Assembly: GCA_034717495.1 (NCBI GenBank)
Contig: JAYELL010000097.1
Coordinates: 1-64,000, forward strand
Length of the DNA stretch: 64,000 nucleotides
Origin: Chloroflexota bacterium
GTDB taxonomy: Bacteria > Chloroflexota > Anaerolineae > JAAEKA01
Reading direction: 5' to 3'
Position 1 is the first letter of the stretch, and each line of letters opens with the position of its first letter. Below are positions 18,489 to 27,987 of this stretch, piece after piece. The notes below the pieces were generated by a model, which saw only the letters and a list, made by a program, of their open reading frames with translations, had not been told where the DNA came from and made no database searches. The position numbers were made by a program, and so were the translations under genes.

Positions 18489-18820
18489 GATTTACTCACC
18501 GGAGTTACGCACTTAAGCGGAAAATACGGGTCAAATGCCGCCCTTCGACAAGCTCAGGATGTCATTTGACCCGTTCGCGCAGTTCAACACACATGCTGAT
18601 CCGGCACAACCAAAACATTGTATCAGCCGCTCCAGGGGCTGTCAAATCTCTCTGCGAATTGCAACGGCGCTGCGACTGCTCGAAACATATGCCACAAACG
18701 GCCCCGGAATCCGTTTAACCAAGAGGGGAGTTACACCGTTTCCTGCTGTCGAAGTACAGGCTTAATCCCCGAACCGTTCCCTCGGCATGAAACCCTGGAC
18801 ATCACCTGCTGGAGGTTGCC
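18489..18820. other. 332-bp intergenic region with a long hairpin
   Basis: Lies between the divergent corrinoid operon and the RHS gene. GGGTCAAATG (18528-18537) and CATTTGACCC (18563-18572) are perfect 10-bp inverted repeats around a loop with CCTTCGACAAGCTCAGG, a phrase I recognise as common in intergenic repeats of environmental genomes. The rest (18573-18805) shows no gene. A GGAGG ribosome site precedes the RHS ATG. Confidence 0.6.
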
Positions 18821-21800
18821 ATGATCGTTCGAAAACACCGGCTCAACCTGATCCTTACGTTGCTCATCATCGCATCACTGCTCAGTACATCCCTCAGTCT
18901 GGCCGCCCCCGCAGGTGAAACAGCGTCCGCACCGCTGCCGGAACCTGTTTCCAGTCCCCCACCAGGAAGAAATGGGCTCGGGCTGGGCCGCGCAGAAAAT
19001 GGCAACCCGGCCGATATCCCGGTCCAGATGGTGGACGGTGTCAACGTCACCAACGGCAATCTCCTGATCGGCGACATTCACTTCCAGTTCAACGGTCAGG
19101 GACCCACCTTTGCGCTGCAGCCGGTTTACAACAGCCAGGCCGATCCCGACCTCTCGCTCTACACGCCATTGGGGCGCAAGTGGACCCACAATCTCAACGA
19201 TTATATTACTTTTGGTCCGGAAGGCGACCTGGCGCTGCACAAGGGCGACGGTGAGGTAATCAGCTATCCCCTCACCTGCCGGCAGGATGTGAATCGCTCT
19301 CGTGGCCAGATCGATGTGATCGATATTCAGTTGACAGCCGAACACTGGAATACCGCCCTCGGCGATCCTGGCTTCGAGGCCATCTACGATGTCGAGCCTC
19401 CGCCCGCCGGCGATGGCCAGGTGAACATCCGGGATATCCAGGTGGTGGCTGCGGCTTTCAACAGCTACTGCTACCAGGTTGATCCAGCCTACTGGCTGTG
19501 GGAGGGACCGCCGGCCGATGCCATCTACAGCGAGATCGTTGCGCTGCCCAGCGGCGATTTTGAACTTCACACCCGCGAGGGCCTGGTCAAGACCTTCTTC
19601 TCCCCGTTGATCCCAGATCCGATTGCAGGCAAACTGCAGAGCGTTCTCGACCGCAACGGCAGCGGTTATGTGCTCAATTACGCTCCAGACGGCCTTCTGA
19701 TGGACGCCGGTGATACCAGCGGCAACACGTTGCAATTCTCCTACGATATGACCGTCTGCCCCATGCCGGTGATCGAGCAAGTCTCCGACCACACCGGACG
19801 CGAGGTAAACTATCTCTATGACAACAGCTCCTGCGACCTTATTTCCGTGAGCCGATACGGCGTACCCTGGCGAGACTATGCCTACCAATTTGGTACCAGC
19901 CTGTTGATGCAACAAGCCGACGCGATGGGTGCGACGACCGAATACGACTACGACGCGGACTCCCGTCTGATGACTCTGCGTCTTCCCGACACATCTCACC
20001 CCCAGGCCTACGGCTATCCGGGGCCGGGAATCACCCATGTCATGGATGCCATCGGCAGGCTGACGGAGTACCACTACAGCCCCATGAGCAAGATCCAGCA
20101 GATCGTCCAGGCTGCCACCGGTCACACTATCGCCTATGTCTACGATGGCCGCGGCAACCTGGCCCACCTGGGTGGTCCCGACGGCAACGACTACGGCTAC
20201 GACGAACGAGGCAACCTGCTGCGCATCGAATCGGCCCACCCCGATCCGGCTGATCCAACCCGGCTGGAGACGCTTTTCACCTACGACGCCTGCAACCAGG
20301 TGCGAACTACCACCGATGCCATGGGCCGCACCACTGAGAATGTCTACGATCCGGCAACCTGTCACCTGGAAACCATGATCGATCCCATGGGCCACGCTAC
20401 CCAGTTCGTCAACAACAGCCAGGGCCAGCCCGTGGAGATCACTGACGCCGCAGGTCGCGTGACCACCAACGTCTACGATCCTAACGGCAACCTGATCCAG
20501 ACCGAGGATAATGCTGGCAACATCACCCACATGGGCTACGATCTCCTGAACCGCAGGATCGAGGAGACGGATGCCGCCGGACACCTGACCACTTTCCAAT
20601 ATGACGACTTCGACCGCCAGACCAGGATCATTGCGCCTCCCGGCCCGGGTCCCCGGGAGACGGTGATGGTCTATGACAACGTCGGCAACCTGGTGACTTC
20701 CGTCAATCCGGATGGAAATGCAACCGGCTACGGCTACGATGGCCGCGGCAACAAGCTCTCGGTTACCGACAGCCTGGGCAACGTCACCCGTTACGAATAC
20801 GACGATCCCGACCGGCTGATGCAAGTCACAGATCCAATGGGTCGCATCACCCGCATCGACTACGATGCCCTCAACCGTCCCATCACGGTGACCGCCAACA
20901 CGACGGCCCTCTTCCCACAGATTACCGAGCTGAGCTACGATGATCCAGGCCTGACCCGCCGCGTCACCAATGCCAACGGACACACGACGACCTTTGAACT
21001 CGACCGCGCCGGCCGCGTCCTGCGAGTCACCAACCCGGATGGCACAATTGCAACCCAGTACGAATACAACCTTGCAGGGGAAATGCTGTCCGTGGTGGAT
21101 GCCCTGGGCCGCATCGAATCTTCCGAGTACGACGATGCCGGACGCAAAATCACTGACACCGATGCGCGCAGCTTCACCACTGGCTACGAATACGACGCCG
21201 TGGGCAATGTCATCAGCGTGAGCAACGCCCGGGGCTACATTACCCAGGTCGAATACGATCACGGCAATCGAATCACCGCCGTGCACGACCCGCTGGGTGG
21301 CGTCACCCAGATGGACTACGATGAGTTGGGTAACCTGCTCGTCGTCACCGATCCCGACAGCAACGCTACCAACTTTGGCTACGACGAGACGAGCAACCTG
21401 ATCACCGTCACCAATCCATTGAACGAGATCACCCTGCTGGAGTACAGTGCTGCCGGCCAGCGGACAGCGCTTGAGTCCCCCGAGGGCCTGCGCATCGAGT
21501 TCGACCTGGATTCTCTCGGTCGCGTCCTCACAGAACGCAAACTGGGCAGCGATGGATTGCTGGCTGAGGTCAGTTTCCAATATGACGCGATGGGCAACCG
21601 TTTTGAGATGATCGACGCCAACGGATTCAACTGGAACTATGACTACGACGACTATGATCGGCTAATAGGCAGCACCGATCCCCTGGGCAACACCACCGGC
21701 TACGAGTATGACCCGCTGGGCAACCTGATGCACAAGAGTTTGCCCGACGGCACAGGTATCGCCTACAGCTACGACGACCTGAACCGCCTGGGACGCACCG

Positions 21801-24169
21801 ACTATGCTGATGGCAGCTACGTATCTCAGCTCTACGACGCCATGGGCAACGTGGAAAAGGTCGAGTCCTTTGCAGCAGGTGGCCTGCTGGAAGCCAGCAC
21901 AGACTTCGACTACAACGAACGCAACCAGGTAATCCAGGTTTCGGGTCTCATCTCTCCGACCCTCAGCTACGGTATCGATTACCACTACGACGAAGTTGGC
22001 AATCCCCACCACAAAGAGTATATCCTGCCCGACACCTCCGGGCCCATCATGGTCGAACAACTGTGGGATGAAAACAACCGCCTGGTGACCATCACCCGCA
22101 CAGAGGGACTTGCCACAGCGGTAGCGGAAAAGGACTACAGCCCGGCAGGCCAACTCGTCGGGTCCAAGTTCAGCAGCGAAGCCTCCCTCTCCGCCTTTTC
22201 CTCCTACGGTCGCGACCCCGCCGGCCGGCTCCAGTCCATTCAACACTGCTGGGACCTGGCCTGCAGCACCCTGTTTTCCCAATATGACTACAGCTACGAC
22301 CAGGATGGCAACCGCACGTCCGAATTGGTGACCAAAGACGGTCTCCAACACCAGATCGAATATGAATTCGATGGCCTGAACCGGCTGAGCGGCGAGAGGC
22401 GACTAGAGGCCCATCCGCCGGGATTGGTTTTTTACGACACGACTTACTCCTACGATCCGGTTGGCAACCGGATCAGCGAGACGGACGGCAACGACCTGAT
22501 CACCTATGTCCACAACGCGGCCGGCCAGATAGAATTGAAGGAGATTGCCGGCGCCCTGGATGACACCATCCTCTACATACATGACGACAACGGCAACCTG
22601 GTGCACCGGGAAAGCCTGATCTTGCCTCCTCCCGCGGGTGTCCTAGAGGATCTCGAATATGACGCGGAAGGGCGCCTGGTCTCCTATTGGGAACCGGCGG
22701 TCAGTACGCCGACGGTCTACACCTACGATGGCCTGGGCAACAAGATCTATGCGCGGGATGCTATCCTGGGAGATGGCAAGGCCTATCTCTACGACGGTCC
22801 CAACGTGGTCGCCGAGTACGCGGTCGATTCGCTGGGCATCCCTTCCCTGGAGAGCACCTACCTGTTTGGCCAGGAGATCGATGAAGCGCTGGCCCGCTTC
22901 GATCCGTCGATGTTGGAACCCAGTTTCTACCTTCGGGACGCGCTGGGCTCGACACGGCAGATCATCGATCCCTTCGGGGGTGTCTGGAACGACTACGAGT
23001 ACACCGCCTTTGGCGAACTTTTCGCTGAATCGGGCACGCTGCCCAACGACATCCTCTTCACAGGGCGATGGCGCGACCCGGCCAGCGACCTCTACGACTT
23101 CCGCACCCGCGTCTACGATCCCGACGACGGCCGTTTCCTGCAGAAGGATCCCATCTACGAAGGGCTCATCCTAGCCCCATGCGTTGCCTGCTGGCAGAAC
23201 CCACTGGAACTGTTTGAGGTGATGCCGCTCTACGGCTACGTCGGCAACAACCCGGCCACCTACACCGATCCCACCGGCGAGCAGTGGTGGTTCTGGCGTC
23301 CCTGGTGGTGGCTCAGCGGACCGGTCGACTACGTGCCCTATGCCTGGTGGGGCTGGTGGTACAGTCCCTGGGGCTGGGCTGGCCTGCGTTGGTGGTGGTG
23401 GCGCTGGTGGTGGCCCGCCAATCCCTTCTGGGGAGGTTGGTGGTGGTGGCAGTGGCGCTGGTGGTGGGGAGGTTGGTGGCTTCCCTACTGGGGCAACGCC
23501 TGGTGGCCATGGTGGTGGGGCGGCAACTGGTGGTGGTGGCCATGGTCGATCGGATGGGGCTGGTGGTGGTACCCATGGTGGTGGGGCGGCTGGTGGTGGC
23601 CCTGGTGGTGGTTCAACTGGCGCGGCTGGTGGCACTGGCACTGGTGGTGGCCGCTCAAGTGGGCCTGGTGGTGCGGTTGGTGGTGGCGCTGGTGGTGGCC
23701 CTGGTGGTGGGGCGGCCGGTGGTGGCCCTGGTTCTGGTCCAACTGGACCGGCTGGCGACTGGGCTTCTGGCTGGGGATGGTGGCCCTGGTGGGGCGGCCG
23801 TTGCGGGTGGCCATGGTGGCGTCCCTGGCGCCCCGGGTGGTGGGGCACATGGTGGTGGGGTCCCTGGTACGGCTGGACCGGTTGGTACCGTTGGCCCAGG
23901 TGGTGGGGTGGCTTCTGGTGGCCCTGGTGGCGACACTGTCGCTGGAGTCTTTGGCCCTGGTGGTGGGGCAACTGGTGGCTCTGGCGCCCCTGGTGGCGAC
24001 CCTGGCTGTGGCGTCTGTGGTGGCAGCCATGGTTCTTCCGATGGCCCAGCTGGCGCTGGTGGTGGGTGAACGGTGGTCGGAAAACAGCGGACCACGGACG
24101 GCTGACGGCGGTCAACGCTCGGCAGTCAGCGGTCCTCGGTCGGTAGAACTGCGTAACATCGATGACTAA
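18821..24169 (+). CDS. Secreted RHS/YD-repeat protein with dockerin-like segment and Trp-rich tail
   Basis: 1782 residues in the open frame. Signal peptide 1-29 (ILTLLIIASLLSTSLSLAAP). Residues about 153-218 hold two dockerin-like calcium loops (DVNRSRGQIDVIDIQLTAEHW; DGQVNIRDIQVVAAAF). Long YD-repeat arrays (GYDxxGN, YEYDxxGR) run from about 250 to 1340. The RHS core (YLRDALGSTRQI near 1370, ending YVGNNPATYTDPTGE near 1474-1487) would form the closed shell. Residues 1489-1650 contain 80 Trp. After that the open frame is Val/Leu-rich, because the Trp-coding phase moves by one frame near 23760. The real tail may therefore continue in the other frame to a stop at 24144. ATG follows GGAGG at 5 nt. 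No immunity-type gene follows; menC converges and overlaps by 4 bp. Confidence 0.88.
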   Translation: MIVRKHRLNLILTLLIIASLLSTSLSLAAPAGETASAPLPEPVSSPPPGRNGLGLGRAENGNPADIPVQMVDGVNVTNGNLLIGDIHFQFNGQGPTFALQPVYNSQADPDLSLYTPLGRKWTHNLNDYITFGPEGDLALHKGDGEVISYPLTCRQDVNRSRGQIDVIDIQLTAEHWNTALGDPGFEAIYDVEPPPAGDGQVNIRDIQVVAAAFNSYCYQVDPAYWLWEGPPADAIYSEIVALPSGDFELHTREGLVKTFFSPLIPDPIAGKLQSVLDRNGSGYVLNYAPDGLLMDAGDTSGNTLQFSYDMTVCPMPVIEQVSDHTGREVNYLYDNSSCDLISVSRYGVPWRDYAYQFGTSLLMQQADAMGATTEYDYDADSRLMTLRLPDTSHPQAYGYPGPGITHVMDAIGRLTEYHYSPMSKIQQIVQAATGHTIAYVYDGRGNLAHLGGPDGNDYGYDERGNLLRIESAHPDPADPTRLETLFTYDACNQVRTTTDAMGRTTENVYDPATCHLETMIDPMGHATQFVNNSQGQPVEITDAAGRVTTNVYDPNGNLIQTEDNAGNITHMGYDLLNRRIEETDAAGHLTTFQYDDFDRQTRIIAPPGPGPRETVMVYDNVGNLVTSVNPDGNATGYGYDGRGNKLSVTDSLGNVTRYEYDDPDRLMQVTDPMGRITRIDYDALNRPITVTANTTALFPQITELSYDDPGLTRRVTNANGHTTTFELDRAGRVLRVTNPDGTIATQYEYNLAGEMLSVVDALGRIESSEYDDAGRKITDTDARSFTTGYEYDAVGNVISVSNARGYITQVEYDHGNRITAVHDPLGGVTQMDYDELGNLLVVTDPDSNATNFGYDETSNLITVTNPLNEITLLEYSAAGQRTALESPEGLRIEFDLDSLGRVLTERKLGSDGLLAEVSFQYDAMGNRFEMIDANGFNWNYDYDDYDRLIGSTDPLGNTTGYEYDPLGNLMHKSLPDGTGIAYSYDDLNRLGRTDYADGSYVSQLYDAMGNVEKVESFAAGGLLEASTDFDYNERNQVIQVSGLISPTLSYGIDYHYDEVGNPHHKEYILPDTSGPIMVEQLWDENNRLVTITRTEGLATAVAEKDYSPAGQLVGSKFSSEASLSAFSSYGRDPAGRLQSIQHCWDLACSTLFSQYDYSYDQDGNRTSELVTKDGLQHQIEYEFDGLNRLSGERRLEAHPPGLVFYDTTYSYDPVGNRISETDGNDLITYVHNAAGQIELKEIAGALDDTILYIHDDNGNLVHRESLILPPPAGVLEDLEYDAEGRLVSYWEPAVSTPTVYTYDGLGNKIYARDAILGDGKAYLYDGPNVVAEYAVDSLGIPSLESTYLFGQEIDEALARFDPSMLEPSFYLRDALGSTRQIIDPFGGVWNDYEYTAFGELFAESGTLPNDILFTGRWRDPASDLYDFRTRVYDPDDGRFLQKDPIYEGLILAPCVACWQNPLELFEVMPLYGYVGNNPATYTDPTGEQWWFWRPWWWLSGPVDYVPYAWWGWWYSPWGWAGLRWWWWRWWWPANPFWGGWWWWQWRWWWGGWWLPYWGNAWWPWWWGGNWWWWPWSIGWGWWWYPWWWGGWWWPWWWFNWRGWWHWHWWWPLKWAWWCGWWWRWWWPWWWGGRWWPWFWSNWTGWRLGFWLGMVALVGRPLRVAMVASLAPRVVGHMVVGSLVRLDRLVPLAQVVGWLLVALVATLSLESLALVVGQLVALAPLVATLAVASVVAAMVLPMAQLALVVGERWSENSGPRTADGGQRSAVSGPRSVELRNIDD
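23285..24060 (+). repeat. TGG-rich low-complexity tract
   Basis: About 775 bp built from TGG-rich units such as TGGTGGCCCTGGTGGTGG. The three frames read Trp-rich, Gly-rich and Val/Leu-rich. From 23285 to about 23770 the Trp frame is the RHS frame; from 23760 on it is the next frame. In the Trp frame most other codons end in C (CCC, GGC, AAC, TAC, TTC, CAC), like the upstream RHS gene. In the Gly frame they end mostly in T. Confidence 0.9.
24083..24145. repeat. Short phrase repeat (GGACCACGGACGGCTGACGGCGGTC type)
   Basis: Degenerate repeats of CGGACC/CGGTC/GTCAGCGGTC words at the 3' end of the RHS ORF. They look like an intergenic repeat, implying that the true coding end may lie near 24069 or in another frame. 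Similar words occur near 25455-25470 and 52600-52630. Confidence 0.5.
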
Positions 24170-25275
24170 CATAATTCCAGGTGCCGCAGACGCAGCGCCT
24201 CAAGCCGCCTGACATCCACCGTGACCCCCAGTCCGGGCCCATCGGGCAGCGAGATGGTTGAGTCTCCGTTCAGTTCGAAGTTGGGTTCGGCAATATCCTC
24301 TTTGTAGTAGCGAGCCGAGGCAGAGATATCGCCCGGCAAGGTGAACGTGGGCAGGGTGGCCAGCGCAACGTTGGCCGCCCTGCCCACGTTTGTCTCCAGC
24401 ATTCCCCCGCACCAGACGGGCACGCCTCGCGCCAGGCACAGGTCGTGGATCTCGATGGCTGCGCTCAGGCCGCCAACCCTTCCCACCTTGATGTTGACGT
24501 TCCGGCAGGCGCCGAGATCCAACGCCCAGCGGGCGTGCATCGGTGAATGGATGCTTTCATCGAGACAGATGGCTGTCTCGATCTGCTGCTGGAGTAGGGC
24601 ATGATCGACGATATCATCGTGATGCAAAGGCTGCTCGATAAGCAGCAACTCGAACTCATCCAGAGCCCGCAGGGTTTCGATATCGTCGAGGGAGTAGGCA
24701 GAGTTGGCATCCACCTGAAGCAAGTAATCGGGCCAGCGCTCGCGCACAGCCCGCACCGGAACGATGTCCCACCCAGGTTTGATCTTCAGCTTTAGTCGCC
24801 GGTACCCCTCAGAAACAAACCCTGAAACCACCTCCAGAAGCTCCGGCACCGTTTCTTCGATACCCACGCTGACTCCCACCGGCACCCGATCGCGAACACT
24901 GCCGGGCAGCATCGTAACCAGAGGAAGGGAGTCGGCCGTTGCCAGCAGATCCCACGCGGCGTTCTCCATGGCCGAACGTGCCATGGGATGGCCTCGAACA
25001 GGCCTGAACCTGGCCACAACATCGCCAGGCGAGCGGATATCCTCGCCCAGGAGCATGGGCGCCAGGTAGTCCTCCATGACATGCCAGTTGGTATCGATGG
25101 TCTCGTAGGAGTACCAGGGGCCGCCAAAGGCCGCGCTTTCGCCCCAGCCGGTTGCTCCCTGGCTCTGCATGGAAACCAGGATACACAAGCGGGTCAGTTC
25201 CCTGCCGAAACTGGTTTCGAAGGGATGGGCCAGGGGTAGTTCAATGAGATGTAGCTGAATGCGTTCGATGATCAT
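24166..25275 (-). CDS. menC: o-Succinylbenzoate synthase / N-acylamino acid racemase family (enolase superfamily)
   Basis: 369 residues. The MLE-subgroup catalytic set is visible: KLKIKPG (KxK acid/base), metal ligands VDANSAYS, LIEQPL and LDESI, and the second Lys in NIKVGRVGG. The capping domain is at the N-terminus (SFGRELTRLCILVSM). The product is most like OSBS/NSAAR enzymes of the MenC2 type, which make o-succinylbenzoate for menaquinone or racemise N-acyl amino acids. The window has no other men genes, so the racemase role stays open. Confidence 0.85.
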   Translation of the reverse strand: MIIERIQLHLIELPLAHPFETSFGRELTRLCILVSMQSQGATGWGESAAFGGPWYSYETIDTNWHVMEDYLAPMLLGEDIRSPGDVVARFRPVRGHPMARSAMENAAWDLLATADSLPLVTMLPGSVRDRVPVGVSVGIEETVPELLEVVSGFVSEGYRRLKLKIKPGWDIVPVRAVRERWPDYLLQVDANSAYSLDDIETLRALDEFELLLIEQPLHHDDIVDHALLQQQIETAICLDESIHSPMHARWALDLGACRNVNIKVGRVGGLSAAIEIHDLCLARGVPVWCGGMLETNVGRAANVALATLPTFTLPGDISASARYYKEDIAEPNFELNGDSTISLPDGPGLGVTVDVRRLEALRLRHLELC

Positions 25276-25485
25276 GGAGCGATTGAATCCTTTTCAGGTG
25301 ACAGCAATTCCGCTTTGGAATCGGGATAAACCAACTGTCTCATTTGGCATTATCTCTCTGCAGGCACCTACCTTACCACATTTCAGCCCGTTTTGAGTAC
25401 TCCGTGATCCTCGTTGTTCGGGATCATTCTTACTGCAAGGAACCTGGGGATGCTGCGGTCCGCGGTCAATTGCTGCGCAGCGCAC

Positions 25486-25514
25486 TAGACAATCCGCCGG
25501 AAAAATGATAGAAT
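25486..25514 (+). promoter_or_regulatory. Promoter of the metallopeptidase gene
   Basis: TAGACA (25486-25491), 17-bp spacer, TAGAAT (25509-25514) preceded by TGA. The start GTG 25552 lies 38 bp downstream with AAGGAG at 25537-25542. Confidence 0.6.
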
Positions 25515-25551
25515 CGGATTGATGGGATGGCCCGTCAAGGAGACGCAAGAC

Positions 25552-27987
25552 GTGAGTAGCAAGCGCAAAGAACCGCAGAAATTCCTGCGTGGTATTGCCG
25601 CGGTTTCCGTGGCAATATCATTGCTCGCGCTTGTTATGCTTCTTCCAGCTTCCACGTTGGCAGCGCCGGCCACGGAACCCACCCTGAACTGCGCAGAAAT
25701 CCTTTGGCACTCGCTCACCGGCACGCCGAAAACCTTGCGGAACTGCATTACCCCCAACTTATTCGAGGCCGATGCTGCCGAAACTGCAACCACCTTCTTG
25801 AAGCGCCATCGATCCCTCTTTGGCCTCCCGGTGGGGCTTCCCGACCTGGCCCTGGTGTCAGTGAAACACGGCCTCGATAGCAGCCACGTTCTCTTCCAGC
25901 AGACATACAACGATCTTCCCGTATATGGCGCCTATGTGTCCGTGCACCTCGATAAAGATGATCAGGTTCAGGTCCTGCACAATGGCTATCTCGCAGAGAT
26001 TCAGGTGCCCGACGACCAGGCCTCAGTATCAGCCGTAGAAGCGGTTCAGATCGCCCGGGACGCTATCGGCTTCAACGCGCCTCGCAACGACAGCCCGGCG
26101 CCGGTGAAGGAGATTTTGCCCCGGGGACACGATCACGGCCGCCAGATATGGCGAGTGATGGTCATTGCAGCCGATCCCCAGGGGGATTGGGAAGTGCTGG
26201 TGGATGCCCTCTCGGGTGACGTCATAAAACGCTACAACCGACTCGTGTTTGCTCGCGGTCGCGTTTTCCAGTCCAGCCCTGCCCAACAGTCGGAGGCGGG
26301 TGAGCCCGATCTGCAAACGCTCCCGTTGCAGGGCCTGGACGACAGCGGCTGGCTACGCGGCGAGCATGTCGATGTCACCCAACCAGAGGGGTATATCCCG
26401 GCCCAGGCCTTCTCGGTCGACGGCGAGTTCATCTACAATCCCGATGATCCCCGCTTCGAGGAAGTGATGGTTTACTATCACATCGACTCCACGCAGCGCT
26501 ATATCGAAAGCCTGGGGTACAGCGACGAACACGATCCGCCCAATGGCATTCGTGATCGTGTGACCAACGCCAGTGCCCACTGGTTCGATCTGGACCAATC
26601 CTTCTACAGCGTCAGCGACGATGCACTGCACTTTGGCGATGGCGGCGTACAGGACGCCGAGGATGCCGACCTCATCGTCCATGAATACGCCCATGCCCTT
26701 CAGCATGATCAGCTGGCTTGCTGGGGGGGCGGCGACATGGAGATCATCGGCGAGGGTTTTGGCGATTACCTGGCTGCCAGCCGCTTCGCCAGCCAGAGCG
26801 AGGACCCTGCCTGTATCGCCGAATGGGACAGTACCAGCTATGCTTCGGGCCCACCTTACTGCCTCAGGCGAGTCGATCGAAACCGCCAATACCCTGAAGG
26901 ACTGTCGGGAGACACCCACACCGACGGGGAACTGTGGAGCCGGATTCTCTGGGATCTGCGCAGCCATCTGGGGTCACAGGCGGCGGACACCCTGGCGCTG
27001 GAAAGTAACTATTACCTGCCCTGCCAGGCATCGTTGGCAGATGCCGGGCGGGCGCTGCTGGATGCCGGCGTCAATCTCTTTGACGGCGCCCACCAGCTTG
27101 TCATCGAAGAGGTACTGATGTCCCGTGGTCTCCTGGCATTGCCGGCACCAACAATTGCATTGGCAACCAACGGGGACCTGATCGCCCCGCACAACCTGGT
27201 TCCCATCGCGGAAGAACCCAATCACAGCCTGCCGGCGTCTTATGAGGTCCAGTACACGCTGGAGGGCAATGCTTCCGACGACCGGCTTGACACGTTCAAT
27301 GGCGGGCTCCCCGTCGATTACGACACCTTTGGCAACGAGGAATGGCTGGCCGAAAACAACTCGATCCGGCCGGGCGCCATCGGCCACAACCAGAGCAGCA
27401 ACCTGACTCTTGACGTGAGCCTGACCAGGCCGGGCGAACTCAAGTTCCGCTACAGGGTGAGTTCCGAGCAGGGATGGGATAAGCTGGCATTTTTCGTTGA
27501 CGATACGCTGTTGCTGGAAACCAGCGACAACGCCGTATGGAAGCGTTTCAGCACGACCCTCTCCCCCGGATCGCACCGGCTCTGGTGGCGCTATAGCAAG
27601 GATAGCACCCTGAGCAGCGGCCAGGATACCGCCTGGATTGACGATCTGAGCATCGAGAACGTACAATCGGCTGTCTGGCAGGACGCCACTTTGGTCGAAA
27701 CTGCCCCGGTCGACGGCATATTGACCTGGCGGGTTCCGGAAGAAAATACCTTGGAGGGGGCGATCCGCATGCGCACCGTGGTAGACGGCTTGACCAGTCC
27801 ATGGGCCACGGCCAGCGAACGGGTGTGGATCGACGAACCGACAGCGGTCGAGGTCAGCGATTTCGAAAGCCAGCCGATGCAGGCTGACTATTCCGGCTGG
27901 GGAACCACGGGGGCTCTGATTCTGCTGACTGCTCTGAGCCTGGCAGCACTGATTCTACTGACGCGGCGAGGCCATTTCACCTCTTAA
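25552..27987 (+). CDS. Membrane-anchored thermolysin/fungalysin-type zinc metallopeptidase
   Basis: 811 residues from GTG 25552, chosen because AAGGAG lies 9 nt before it. An ATG at 25522 has no such site. Signal peptide about 14-40 ([20 protein letters not shown]). An FTP-type propeptide follows ([32 protein letters not shown]). The catalytic domain has HEYAH (H377, E378, H381) and the downstream Glu helix [11 protein letters not shown], as in gluzincins. The C-terminal part has beta-sandwich regions, then one membrane helix ([16 protein letters not shown]) and a short basic end. The peptidase faces outward on the membrane. The stop overlaps the convergent mutase gene by 4 bp. Confidence 0.88.
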   Translation: MSSKRKEPQKFLRGIAAVSVAISLLALVMLLPASTLAAPATEPTLNCAEILWHSLTGTPKTLRNCITPNLFEADAAETATTFLKRHRSLFGLPVGLPDLALVSVKHGLDSSHVLFQQTYNDLPVYGAYVSVHLDKDDQVQVLHNGYLAEIQVPDDQASVSAVEAVQIARDAIGFNAPRNDSPAPVKEILPRGHDHGRQIWRVMVIAADPQGDWEVLVDALSGDVIKRYNRLVFARGRVFQSSPAQQSEAGEPDLQTLPLQGLDDSGWLRGEHVDVTQPEGYIPAQAFSVDGEFIYNPDDPRFEEVMVYYHIDSTQRYIESLGYSDEHDPPNGIRDRVTNASAHWFDLDQSFYSVSDDALHFGDGGVQDAEDADLIVHEYAHALQHDQLACWGGGDMEIIGEGFGDYLAASRFASQSEDPACIAEWDSTSYASGPPYCLRRVDRNRQYPEGLSGDTHTDGELWSRILWDLRSHLGSQAADTLALESNYYLPCQASLADAGRALLDAGVNLFDGAHQLVIEEVLMSRGLLALPAPTIALATNGDLIAPHNLVPIAEEPNHSLPASYEVQYTLEGNASDDRLDTFNGGLPVDYDTFGNEEWLAENNSIRPGAIGHNQSSNLTLDVSLTRPGELKFRYRVSSEQGWDKLAFFVDDTLLLETSDNAVWKRFSTTLSPGSHRLWWRYSKDSTLSSGQDTAWIDDLSIENVQSAVWQDATLVETAPVDGILTWRVPEENTLEGAIRMRTVVDGLTSPWATASERVWIDEPTAVEVSDFESQPMQADYSGWGTTGALILLTALSLAALILLTRRGHFTS

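Noticed and set aside
18875-21580. 901-codon antisense ORF under the RHS gene
   Set aside because: It mirrors the YD repeats; the regular GAC/TAC codon pattern keeps the opposite strand open. No start site, and its content is repetitive Val/Ile/Gly/His.
23171-24172. 333-codon Pro/His-rich antisense ORF across the TGG tract
   Set aside because: It is the complement of TGG units (CCA/CAC). Its composition follows the repeat and there is no sign of a promoter.
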